DNA from: Siphonodentalium dalli
Taxonomy: Eukaryota > Mollusca > Scaphopoda > Gadilida > Siphonodentaliidae
Direction of reading: 5' to 3'
Assembly: GCA_032622095.1 (NCBI GenBank)
Contig: CP136063.1
Location: 278,685,426-278,749,425, forward strand
Length of the DNA stretch: 64,000 nucleotides
The position numbers and the translations under genes are program-made. This document shows positions 54,621 through 64,000 of the stretch, one piece after another. Numbering within the stretch: the first letter of the stretch is position 1; each line of letters begins with the position of its first letter. Below the pieces are notes generated by a model that saw only the letters and a program-made list of their open reading frames with translations, was not told the DNA's origin and searched no databases.

Positions 54621-56422
54621 GAGCGGAGTAATCCTTTAACGAATCCAAAGACTGATAACAACACAAGATAATGCCAACATATTACTTTTGTCATGTATAA
54701 CGGAATAACGCAAACATGTAATATCGTTTTTGTTTCGTGAGTTTTGTATTCGGTTTTAGTTTAAACATATTTTATTTTTACCAATATAATGTACAAAGTT
54801 CACGGTATGATGATCAAAGATATTGATGGTTATAATGAGAGTTGAGAGTAAGCATAGTGCTTATCTTAAGCCACCCCTACACATATGAAATATTGAATGG
54901 TGACCGTTTCATACAGACAAAAATAGAATGTACATTTCGATGTATATGAATGTACATAGCTCAATGAAATTACTGTTGTTATTGTTAATTATAATGTGCC
55001 TGACAGCCCCCCTTCCAATCGTAGCAGGTTTTGGCAGGGTACTTTGGGATCGATATTACACTTAATTTAATTTTGATTTTAATGTGTTTTTAATTTGTTC
55101 CATACATAGCCTAAGATCGTATACATCAGGTATGTGCATAATATGGCTTGAATCTGCCGGTTAGATCTATATATTTCTGAATGTTAGCGAATATCTCAAT
55201 GTTTTTGGCTAAGGGAAGTGATTTTGAACCTTCTAAGAGTGTTTTTGTTTCCAAATTATTAAGATTGCTGAGATATATATCTTGTATTAGGTTGTATAAG
55301 AAAACACATTTTATCAAGTGATTTAGCAAACTCGGTAACATCGAGTTATGTCTGCCAGAATGCCTGCATTTTCACCAGTATTGGAACCTCATATTTACAT
55401 CCTGAAGGGAGCTTACTGGGTTCTAAATGATATCTTCTTGTTGATAAGAGTCTATATAAAGTTGATAAAGGACAAACATGAGAAAATGTCAGTGTATATA
55501 GGGGAAAAATTGCATTACTCATTTGTGTCTGGAAATCAGCAGAACCCCCCCGTGCCTCAGACACAATTAACTTGAACAGAGAGTTAGTCTAAATTTTTAA
55601 CGAACATTCAATCAAGAGAAAGCCATTTGCTGGTCCAGTCCGGATTGACTTGGCAGCTTTTAATTTCCCCGGCAATACTGTGTATAATGATGTATCGATA
55701 ACACACACTGAATGTCTTTTGACACTATGGTCGCAGCCAATGGCGAAGTATTGAGAATACACATCAGTAGCATTGAATATAGCTTACCGAATCAGCACTA
55801 TGTTACCGGTATGTTGTCAGTTTTGCTTTGCGATACAGCACCAGTTGTTCAGCGACTAACTCAGCCACCTCAGCGGACTGCCTTTGAAATAATGACCGTT
55901 TCAATGACCGACTGTGTCACCACCCCTGTGTCACCACCCCTGTGTCACCACCCCTGGTTAAGTGATCTGCTAATTTGCAATGGCGCAGGTTAGACCCGGA
56001 ATAAATTGGTAAAGAGGCCGTTTTGGTCTCAAATTGCGCGGACTGGTTTTCTGAACAACATATACAAAATCCGCTAAAATCCGCTAAAATCCGCTTTGGG
56101 AAAATTTCGCAAATCAACATGGCGTCCACAATGGTAGTTGGTATCGGGAAAAATACTGCATTTCTGTGGCAGGTGCACCAATTAGCGCCAAATTTGTGAT
56201 AAATTGAAATATCAACTAGCAGAGCTTAGTCGTAAACCATATATGTAGAATATATGTCGCAAAATGGCCGCCAAAATGGACAAAATCGAATGAAATTTAC
56301 ATTTTGTGCAAAATTGAATAGCTAGTCCTGTAAGAGTGAATGAACCCTCGCATTGCTCGAGGAAGAATGGTTGCAGAGAATATTTTGATCAAAGACGCTG
56401 AGAGATGTATGAGTTATCTCTA
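54621..56422. other. No gene recognised
   Basis: Contains three tandem 14-bp units TGTGTCACCACCCC (55913-55956) and three 11-bp units AAAATCCGCTA (56065-56097). Frames at 55126-55993 are short and without domains. Confidence 0.4.
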
Positions 56423-56880
56423 ATATGTGACCCGCCATATCAAATTCAGTCGTAGGTCGGGATTTTTTTTTACCCTGTGCCAATGCAATATCTTATATAT
56501 GCGAGTCGACCATAGGTCGCCTCGCATATATTAGAGAATGCATTGGCCTAACAATTTTTTACAATTTTAATATTTTGTTCTTGTATTCTTTAGCAATTTT
56601 ATAATTTCACCCATACAGAGCCCCAGACAAACATGAGCAGACGACACTCTTCTATATGCTTCTATATATGTGTGGGGCTCCCTGCAGGGTAATGGATGTT
56701 TTTTATTTTATGTCCCAAAAATTGTAAGGAACATTTATTTAAAACAAATTATAAAAAATTGTTAGGCCAATGCATTCTCTTATATATGCGATGCGACCTA
56801 TGGTCGACTCGCATATATACGAGAATGCATTGGCACAGGGTAAAACAATTCGACTGGATTTGATATGGCGGGTCACATAT
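56423..56880. mobile_element. MITE with GTGACCCGCCATATCAAAT ends, copy 2
   Basis: Same ends, same internal spacer (AGCCCCAGACAAACATGAGC to TGTGGGGCTCCCTGCAG) as 48496-48924. The double-palindrome module (56473-56839) is complete here. The flanks outside the element also agree with copy 1 (ATCTCTAATAT left; TCAGGAG right). Confidence 0.85.
56473..56839. repeat. Double-palindrome module, copy C
   Basis: Both 69-bp palindromes are present, with a few changes (CAATATCTTATATATGCGAG in the first). Same spacer as copy B, unlike A and D. Confidence 0.8.
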
Positions 56881-58449
56881 GTCTCAGGAGAGAGCACGCG
56901 AAAGCGGAGTCTCATACAACGGTTAAATCGGAATTTTTGGGCGCCCAGAAACGGAACAATAACGCGGTTCTATCTGTACTTTTTTTCTTGAATCGTGTGA
57001 TATATGTGTAATTAAACAGATAAATGGGATTTAGTTTGGATGTATTGATTTGGTAACTTTTTCTAGAAGCAGAGATATATGTATACAGATTCTGTGTGTA
57101 CACTGTATTTGTATTTCTATTGTTTACCTTGTATTTTATATGTACATGCTTTATCCAATAAATTATTCATATTCATATTCATATACAGAGCAGTCTCACG
57201 AGTGTGACCAATCAAACTTTATTTTGATATCTACAACACTAAACCTTTCAAAATCCACTGCTATAATACAGTTTGAGATATATTCAGAGAGCACTGGGTA
57301 AAATGTGTATATCCTAGGTCCGTGCATGACAATAGTGTATATCCTAGGTCCGTGTATGACAATAGTGGTCATAGTTGCTTCCGATCAAGCGATGAAACAC
57401 TGATATTTCGCTTGTACCACAATACTGTATGTTGGTATACTATGGACGCAATTTACCAAAAACACAAATGAGTACCATATAGTATCTTCAATAAATTCTA
57501 AACTTAACCAAGATTGCCTATACACACGGCCACACGCTGTGGCAGAGACTGGGTTTATACCTGGAAATTATATTTAGTTATTTTCACCAAGGCTACACAT
57601 ACGGTAAACTTATTGCACCAGCATATCCGCGTTTACCCCTTCTCATTAATGTTACACATATGAGCTTCACACAAAACCACAAATAGCAACATTGGGTGGA
57701 TGTTCAAATATGAAATTAACAGCTTTAACCACTACATGCAAATTAGTTTTAAACCAAATGTACGATATACCGCCTCTTTGACATGGTGACATGGGTGCTA
57801 ATATATTTAAGAGATGAGTGTTTCTTTACACTATAGTAAGCATTGCGACATATACGTGTATGGTTTATTATCACGGAGAGCGTTGAACATTCGGATATGT
57901 AACTAATATATATACCACAAGGGTATGCACTTCAGTTTCTAAGTTACATTCCATAATGAATAATCAAGCTAAATGAAACGACCAAGCAATGTGTGGCCGA
58001 TATTATGTTTGATCCGACTGTTGGGTGTATTCTAAGGAGAAAACCAGAACTTTATAACTCATTGGGATTGTCTTGCGTTGCAGTGACCGATAAATCTTTC
58101 ACATGGATCTGTTTCAATGAACTGTGTACATTTAAAGATATTGACCACCGGATTTATATATTACCAATACATAATTCCACACATATGTGGATATCCAATA
58201 TGTTCCTTTCGTTGTGGCATTGCTTGTAGTTGCGGCCATTTTGACAGCCAGTTCATGTACGCGATTGTATTGTTTTATGTCCATATCATTCTATTCGCTT
58301 TCGTACTCTAATTTCACACACACAATGGAATATCTGTGTAATTCATATGCCACAACATACCGTACAAGAAAACTAAGATGCATGCATCAGGTCGGCCGTG
58401 AACTATCTACCATATAATTGTTGTAGCTATCGATTATACATTTTGGAAC
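56881..58449. other. Long stretch without a recognised gene
   Basis: Holds a (TTCATA)-rich run at 57165-57186 and a two-copy 31-bp repeat (GTGTATATCCTAGGTCCGTG) at 57304-57366. Frames at 57993-58417 are short, overlapping and without domain features. Confidence 0.4.
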
Positions 58450-59091
58450 ACCTGTCTGTATGTATGTGTGTATGCATGAATGCATGTGAGTATGTGTTAT
58501 AGACTCTAACACTGCTCGACTGATCCGATTCGGATTTGGTATTTAACGTGTCAACTTGACCTCGCTCATAGGTATGTTTCTGGACCTTGACCGATCCGAC
58601 TAAAAATTTGTGTGTAGGACTACTTCGATCCCGGGAGCAATATTGACGGGTCCAATTTCACGTGGGACCATGTTCTCGAACGTGCTGATGTAGGCATGTT
58701 TCTGGACTATTTGGACGGGTCAAATCTTGATCCCGACCTGACTTTGACATTCAAAAAGATCAATTCAAGGTCAAATCTGGTAAAACGAAGTATTTCAACG
58801 AAATATAATACCTACTGTTACTTTTGTCCCAGGAGTGTTTCGGGTGGGTCAAATTATGACCCTGACCTGATCTTGACATTCAAAATTGTCAATTCAAGGT
58901 CAAATCGGGTAAAGCCGGGCGGATTTCGACGGGTACTTTTGTCGTGACTTTTGTCCGGGGAGTGTTTTGGGCGGGTCAAATCGTGACCCGACATGACGTT
59001 CATCTTTAAAATGGTCAATTCAAGGTTAAATCGCGCAATTCTCCGAAAATCAGAGGGGAACATCCCGGACGAAGTAGGGTCCACCAGCTAC
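58450..59091. repeat. Helitron-like element with degenerate tandem interior
   Basis: TATAGACTCTAACACTGCTCGA matches in kind the block in the Helitron at 25769-26630 (TATAGACTCTAAAACGGCTA). The right end is GGAC...GTCC followed by CACCAGCTAC before TATT, which resembles a Helitron 3' end with CTAC instead of CTAG. The inside repeats, about 115 bp apart, GACATTCAAAA, GTCAATTCAAGGTCAAATCG and GTGTTTCGGGNGGGTCAAAT. The left boundary is uncertain. Confidence 0.45.
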
Positions 59092-60945
59092 TATTATATA
59101 TTTCTAGATTTAGTTACAAACTAAATACCTGTATATTGTACAAAGAAATGTTTGACAAATATATCTGTATCAATATTACCATACGGGTCATTAAAATAGA
59201 TACGACGAAACAAATTTTGAAGGGTGCATGGTATCAGGTAAATTTTTATATTTCAAATGATGACAGGAATGCGGAAAGTTGAAGTACCTACGTAATACTG
59301 GCTATCCGAATGAAGAGATATATATGTATATAAAAACCAAAATAGAAGATGACTGCTGGCGACAATGTTTTCCAAAAAAATTCAAAGCATTCGATAGCTC
59401 CCATCTAGTTGTCAGCCCGAAGATCAATATAAAGTGTGGTGACTATCAGATGAGGGATATGACTGTACAGTTGCTAAACAATTCAGTCACGCAAAAGAGG
59501 ATCAAACAGTAAGATACCAAATTGCTGCCTGTGGTAATGTTTTTTAACGAAATTCGGGAAAATTAGATTACTCTCCCCTGGTTATCCAGAAGATCATTGT
59601 GGAATCTGGTGACGATCGGACAAGGGGTGTCGTCTGTAGGATCAACCAAATTATTTAGCCATAAAAATAGTAAAATTCAAGATCACCGCTGGCAGTGATG
59701 TCTTCACAAGGACAGCTTGAGAACAAAACATGGCTCACATCTAGCGGTGACCCAAACTATCCACATGAGAAAAAGTTCTCCAATAAAAGCTGGCTGCAGG
59801 GTGCTCCAATTGATTCAAATTCGAAATTTAACAGGGTGTACTGCTTGTGGCCATGTTTTCCCCGCAAATTTGATAGACTGATGGACAAAACCACTGAATC
59901 CGTTGAATCAATATACATGTATACATGGATTAATGTATATGCATTGTTATACACAGTACTGGTATATAAAGGTACTGAAAATAACAATATTACTAGTATA
60001 CACAAAATAAACCATATATCATGGCTATGGGTTCTAATATCCGAATATGACAGCTGATAACTTGGTGTGAATTGAAGAGTGGTGGTGTCTCACGCATATC
60101 TAACCCTCCATGTTAGAAACATGCCATTAAATGTCATAAGTATAATCTAGCTTGAGGACAGAAGTTATCCATAAAACCCCCCTTAATTCAACCAGGTCCT
60201 CGCGCGATGTATGGTCGATCACATGATGATCTAGGGGGGATTAGAATTGTTGTATAAAAACAGCACTGCATGTAAATATAAAATAAAATAGTGCTACATC
60301 TTATTACAGATTATTGCCATATATAATCAGTGACTATACAGACAGTCTGACAAAATAAAGTTTCAGTGACACTCTATCCAAAGAGGGGAATAATTCCATC
60401 TGTTACAGTCAATGGAGCAATTATGAATCTGGAAAGGTGAAATTTCTAAGTAATACTAGATATCGACATGACGCGATAACATATAACGTAAATGCAATAT
60501 GGCCGCTGGCGACCATTTTTTCCTATAAAATTAAAAAAATATTTGATAGCTCTCATCTGATAGATCAATATCAAGATAAATATGAAGTTTAGTGATGATC
60601 GGATGAGTGAAGTGGACTGTGCTAAACGGTTTAGTAATGCTTAAAAAGATTTTTAACCTTAATATTTTTATGTTCACTTTATAAACTTCACTGAGTCATC
60701 TTTGTCATGTATTGAGTTTGATATCTGTTGTTAACAGTTTATAAATCATGTATGTCTCATGTTTGTTATTTTAATTTATGTGTTTATTATCATTAAATAA
60801 AGTTGAATTCCTTAAAAAGACTCTTACCTCAATGTTTTTATGTTTACTTTATACACTCCACTGAGTCATCTTTGTCATGTATTAAATTTGATATATTTTG
60901 TTAACAGTTCATAAATTATGTATGTCTCGTGTTCGTTATTATATT
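59092..60945. repeat. Diverged repeats: about 230-bp units and a 170-bp duplication
   Basis: 59270-59520, 59640-59720 and 60420-60650 share in diverged form AAGTANTACTNGNTATCNNNATGA, TGGCGACNATNTTT and GATAGCTCNCATCT. Then 60642-60760 and 60810-60945 are a closer pair (CACTGAGTCATCTTTGTCAT, TTGTTAACAGTT). A 120-codon frame at 59695-60057 has no recognisable domain and lies over repeat sequence. Confidence 0.5.
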
Positions 60946-61807
60946 ATATACACTTTATAGTGTGTTTCAGAACGAAAACAAAATGAATAAAATCAACAAA
61001 TTTGTAAATTTAAAAACAATTCAAACGTTGTTGTATTCCATGTCCCAGCTCGGACATATACACCAAATTTCAATAATATTCATTGAGAAACAACGGACCA
61101 AACGCCATATAACACCCCGTATGCATCTTTTATTCCGAGTTGGCCTTTTATTCCGAGTTGGCACGCGCCGATTGGGCGAGTTAGCCCATGGGGCGAGTAC
61201 GCCAATTCCGACACCTTTTCTATTTGCAGCAGGTTAAGTTTACGCGTAATTTAATTTACAAAGTTCCCCAATTGGTATCGTAAATAGAGCGACCTTATTT
61301 GACAGAGAATGCCTCTGTTATTGATTATAAAGTTGCTATACATTATAAACGACAATTCACATGCTCGTTCAAGCGCAGTAGTCTATTTTCCCCATGTTAA
61401 AGGACATCCACAAATACTAAATAACGCTAACTTACTGCCGAATGTTTTACACGACAACTGTTAACATATTTGGGCTGAATTCATCTGACGCGGTATTATT
61501 CCTCAAAATAAACAACAAAACCATCGTTACTTGGAAATGTAGTTTGGGCTAACATTTACATAAATCCTCCATATCATTATTCCGACACACACGTCAGATG
61601 AAAAAGTCACATGAAGTAACCGGCCAAATTGGCCGAAATAATGACTTATTTCCATAACTATTGTCATACAGACAACCATGTTGGGCACCATCGTGGATAA
61701 CACAGTTTCCCCAACGCGGATTTTGGATATGTTATACGGAGGACTCTCCTGCGTATTTTGACACTAAAATACGATTGATTGTACTAAACACAGCATGATT
61801 CGGTGAA
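60946..61807. other. No gene recognised
   Basis: Includes a short direct repeat CTTTTATTCCGAGTTGGC (61129-61161). Otherwise unique-looking. Confidence 0.35.
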
Positions 61808-61952
61808 CAAAGAGACCCTGATAGTTATTTCGTGGTAATAAAATCAGGTCAATAGTAATCGTAATCCAACATTCATAGTTGTCAACAAATAGAGATTTCA
61901 CCAGCTCGCAGTTTAAAAACCCAATAACAAAATAAGAATCCGTCCCTTGCGT

Positions 61953-62578
61953 ACAAAGGCCGAAAAGTTTGTGTTCATATGCTTAATATGGCACAGGTTA
62001 GCGACTTGCAACTGAGGAAGATCCTATTGGTTGTATCTTACTTTTGACTTTTCAAAACTTTACCTCTTTGGTCTTCTAAAATTTTAAAGTTTTACCTTTT
62101 TCCTTAAATTACAAATTCTTAGGTATCTTTGATTTTAATTACCCTCTTTCGATCTGTACGTTCTTAATTACTTTTCAAAATATTTCCAGCCGCTCCGTGA
62201 CTTTGCTCTCCGACTCAAAATTTTATGCCAAGAACACGAGGAACACAGTATCTGCATGTGATTGGGACCCTGACCCTAATATAGCCCCTTTCTTTCATAT
62301 ACTTTGCAGACACGCTCCTCTTGTTCTTGACATCCATTACATTTTTGCTCCGCCAATATTATGTGGGTAAAATGACGAATATGTTTGAGGCGTTTTTCTT
62401 TCTTACTAAAACCTATGTTGACTAACAAATAGGCCATTTATGTTCTACCTGCCAGTGCTTCACTTTGACTTGTTTTCTGTCATTCTGGTGTGCTAGGTTT
62501 GGTGTTGCTTACCCTGGAACTCGTGTTACCTGGTCTGACACCCACTTACCTGATTGGTTACACATAAAAAAAAAAAAA
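61953..62578 (+). mobile_element. Retroposed insertion with poly(A) tail and 22-bp target duplication
   Basis: The target AATAAGAATCCGTCCCTTGC plus GT is found at 61931-61952 and again at 62579-62600, and the inserted sequence ends in 15 A (62566-62580). Copies 1 and 2 of R1 show the uninterrupted site. Poly(A) plus a long target duplication is the sign of LINE-type target-primed reverse transcription. The 610-bp body has no coding frame or tRNA-like promoter I recognise; it may be a retrocopied noncoding RNA, UTR or 5'-truncated LINE tail. Confidence 0.75.
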
Positions 62579-62581
62579 AAT

Positions 62582-62656
62582 AAGAATCCGTCCCTTGCGT
62601 AAGAATCCGTCCCTTGCGTAAGAATCCGTCCCTTGCGTAAGAATCCGTCCCTTGCG
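62582..62656. repeat. 19-bp unit AAGAATCCGTCCCTTGCGT, four tandem copies
   Basis: The right-hand target duplication of the retroposed insertion has been expanded to four head-to-tail copies; the last ends GCGCATGCGTACAAATT. Confidence 0.9.
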
Positions 62657-62822
62657 CATGCGTACAAATTATTGTAGAATATAAACCATCGATATCAAAG
62701 ACAAATTTGTACTCTCGAGTGTAAACGTGGGGAATTTTACTGAACTTAGCCAGTATTGATAGTAACTTTGGGAGCACTTTTCTTGAGATTCTATAAATGG
62801 CGAATCTTGTCAATTTCATAAT

Positions 62823-62874
62823 TTAAATCCACCAAATATCGTCCACGCATGTCGATTGCATGAATATAGTCTTA
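62823..62874. repeat. Left copy of a 52-bp direct repeat flanking a MITE
   Basis: Starts TTAAATCCACCAAATATCGT and ends CATGAATATAGTCTTA. Differs from the right copy (63268-63319) at two positions. Confidence 0.9.
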
Positions 62875-63267
62875 TCCCTTTACCCAACAAACCGGCCAAA
62901 ACCGGCCAAATAAAGCTTCAACAGCCTAAAATATCTATGGTCTGTCTCAATAGAACCATACAAATATGGATATCATTGGAACCGGCTCATTGACCACATT
63001 GTGATAGTTACAGTTATACCCTGTGCCAATGCATTCTCTTATATATGCGAGTCGACCATAGGTCGCCTCGCATATATAAGAGAATGCATTGGCCTAAAAA
63101 AAATCTTTTTTTAACACTTTTTACCATTTTTTCTTACATTCTTTAACAATTTTATAATTTTTAATGTGTTAAGCCAATGCATTCTCTTATATATGCGAGG
63201 CGACCTATGGTCGACTCGCATATATAAGAGAATGCATTGACACAGGGCCGTTCTGTTGGGTAAAGGG
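62875..63267. mobile_element. Double-palindrome MITE, copy D, with CCCTTTACCCAACA ends
   Basis: Ends CCCTTTACCCAACAAACCGG and GTTCTGTTGGGTAAAGGG are inverted with small differences. TTA lies on both sides as the last and first bases of the 52-bp flanking repeats. The double palindrome is at 63020-63247; its spacer and flank match copy A. The full element is about 393 bp, noncoding. Confidence 0.8.
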
Positions 63268-63319
63268 TTAAATCCACAAAATATCGTCCACGCATGTCGA
63301 TTTCATGAATATAGTCTTA
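63268..63319. repeat. Right copy of the 52-bp direct repeat
   Basis: TTAAATCCACAAAATATCGT to CATGAATATAGTCTTA. The last part aligns with R1 copy 2 near 3110-3125 (TAGTCTTA), so at least this copy is native R1 sequence. Confidence 0.9.
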
Positions 63320-63570
63320 TAACAATTCCATATTAAAATGTCTTGTTTCGTTTATATGCAGTCGTTTCGCACAGTATCCCAAGTTTTGTGCATTAGTTGG
63401 TAAATAAAGCTTTGAGGTACGGATACATATAGCAAATTTCGTGGTTTGTGAGCTGTTTGTGATTGTGAGCGGCATCTCCCAATCGCACACACATAAAAGT
63501 AAAGCAAATGCTACGGTCACAGGACAATAGTAGTCAATTTATTTAATTTGATATTACATGTACAAGTTCC

Positions 63571-63864
63571 AGGGACGTGGATATAGGGTTCCCATGCACC
63601 TTGACATTTCCAACTGTAACCCCTTGGACCAGACACCAAACTAACATGTTCGCAGAATTCCAGTTGTCCATTTGCACACCCCCTTTCCAACTTCAAGCTT
63701 TCCAACTGTTAGAAATATCCAACCTGACTCCCTCTAATTAGCAATTTCCTATAGCTGGTGTAAAATTTCCACCTGTCAGGAATAAATTTTTATATTGTTG
63801 AAAATTTGCAAAGTTGGTGGGGCGGGGGCAGACATCACCAACCACCCCCTGTCGCCACGCCCCT
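63571..63864. mobile_element. AGGGACGTGG element inside R1 copy 3
   Basis: Starts AGGGACGTGGATATAGGG, ends CCCCTGTCGCCACGCCCCT. Same site as the 3407-4109 element but about 400 bp shorter, lacking most of the AT-rich right half. Confidence 0.55.
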
Positions 63865-64000
63865 GTACAACTGACACATTTAGAGTGTTCTCCAAAACGT
63901 CTTCGCAATTTTATTCAGGAGAGCTGTTCTTGCCCTCATCAATAAACAAACTTTAACCTGAACAAATAAGACGTGGTGCGGATTAGCAGTTAGGTGCCAC

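Larger units (their letters stand above)
61808..64000 (+). repeat. Compound repeat R1, copy 3 (runs off the window)
   Basis: Same order as 2460-4240: palindrome-arm remnant (TAGTTATTTCGTGG), GAGATTTCACCAGCTCGCAG, AAGAATCCGTCCC, TACAAATTATTGTAGAATAT, TCTTGTTTCGTTTATATGCA and the AGGGACGTGG element with its GTACAACTGACAC right flank. It carries two later insertions (61953-62578 and 62875-63267). Confidence 0.7.

Noticed and set aside
59695-60057. 120-codon frame as a gene
   Set aside because: Overlaps diverged repeat units, has an opposing open frame, and shows no domain or splice context.
1-64000. tRNA, rRNA or snRNA genes
   Set aside because: I looked for T-loop (GGTTCGAATCC-like) and other conserved motifs on both strands; the only partial hit (GGGGGTTCGAAAAC near 42130) is the end of a TTAA element and does not fold as a tRNA.

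Overview
This is nuclear DNA of an animal, almost certainly a marine invertebrate; a lophotrochozoan such as a mollusc, annelid or brachiopod is my guess, not a result. The basis is a one-exon neuropeptide-type rhodopsin GPCR, relics of animal LINE retrotransposons, hAT-, piggyBac/Kolobok- and Helitron-type elements, dense MITEs and minisatellites, and AT-rich intergenic sequence. There is no operon structure, no bacterial gene, no CRISPR array, and no rRNA or tRNA gene that I can recognise.

Only one convincing host gene is present: the GPCR at 42597-43766 on the minus strand, with a splice-acceptor-like sequence just upstream of its first ATG. A promoter-like segment at 52660-52745 (E-box, ETS site, short GC-rich leader) follows a minisatellite that carries twelve perfect TGACGTCA (CRE) sites; no gene downstream of it could be confirmed. 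One exon-like open frame lies at 30798-31193 (minus) and one coding-like GC-rich stretch at about 7850-8215.

Layout. 0-5 kb: copies 1 and 2 of a compound repeat (called R1), palindromes, and an element with AGGGACGTGGC ends. 5-9.3 kb: a fold-back MITE, a GC-rich block, a (GA)n tract and a double-palindrome MITE. 9.3-14.1 kb: family C repeat, then a near-identical 1.317-kb unit in triplicate. 14.4-16.9 kb: MITEs, a 244-bp duplication and a TTAA element. 18.7-23.1 kb: two LINE relics (RT and endonuclease), minisatellites and a long hairpin. 23.4-26.7 kb: simple repeats, 25-bp and 12-bp minisatellites, and a Helitron inside family C. 28-34 kb: fold-back elements and an 80-copy 24-bp minisatellite. 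35-39.6 kb: a degenerate repeat of about 140 bp, duplicated with an offset of about 3 kb. 40-42.2 kb: palindromic and TTAA-type MITEs. 42.6-43.8 kb: the GPCR. 45-47.8 kb: diverged repeats and a hAT MITE inside a 26-bp minisatellite. 48-50.2 kb: two LINE 3'-end relics, the first split by a MITE. 50.3-52.7 kb: family C repeats, a 22-bp minisatellite, the CRE array. 53-61 kb: mostly featureless, with a second copy of the 48.5-kb MITE, a Helitron-like repeat and diverged repeats. 61.8-64 kb: R1 copy 3, which carries a retroposed poly(A) insertion and a double-palindrome MITE.

The main biological story is layered transposition. Paralogous copies inside the window supply empty sites or target duplications for several insertions, so nesting order can be read directly. 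I did not find a convincing new multi-gene system. The strongest unusual signals are the CRE-site minisatellite beside a promoter-like sequence, the double-palindrome module shared by two different MITE backgrounds, the 52-bp duplication around one of those MITEs, and the 1.3-kb triplication.
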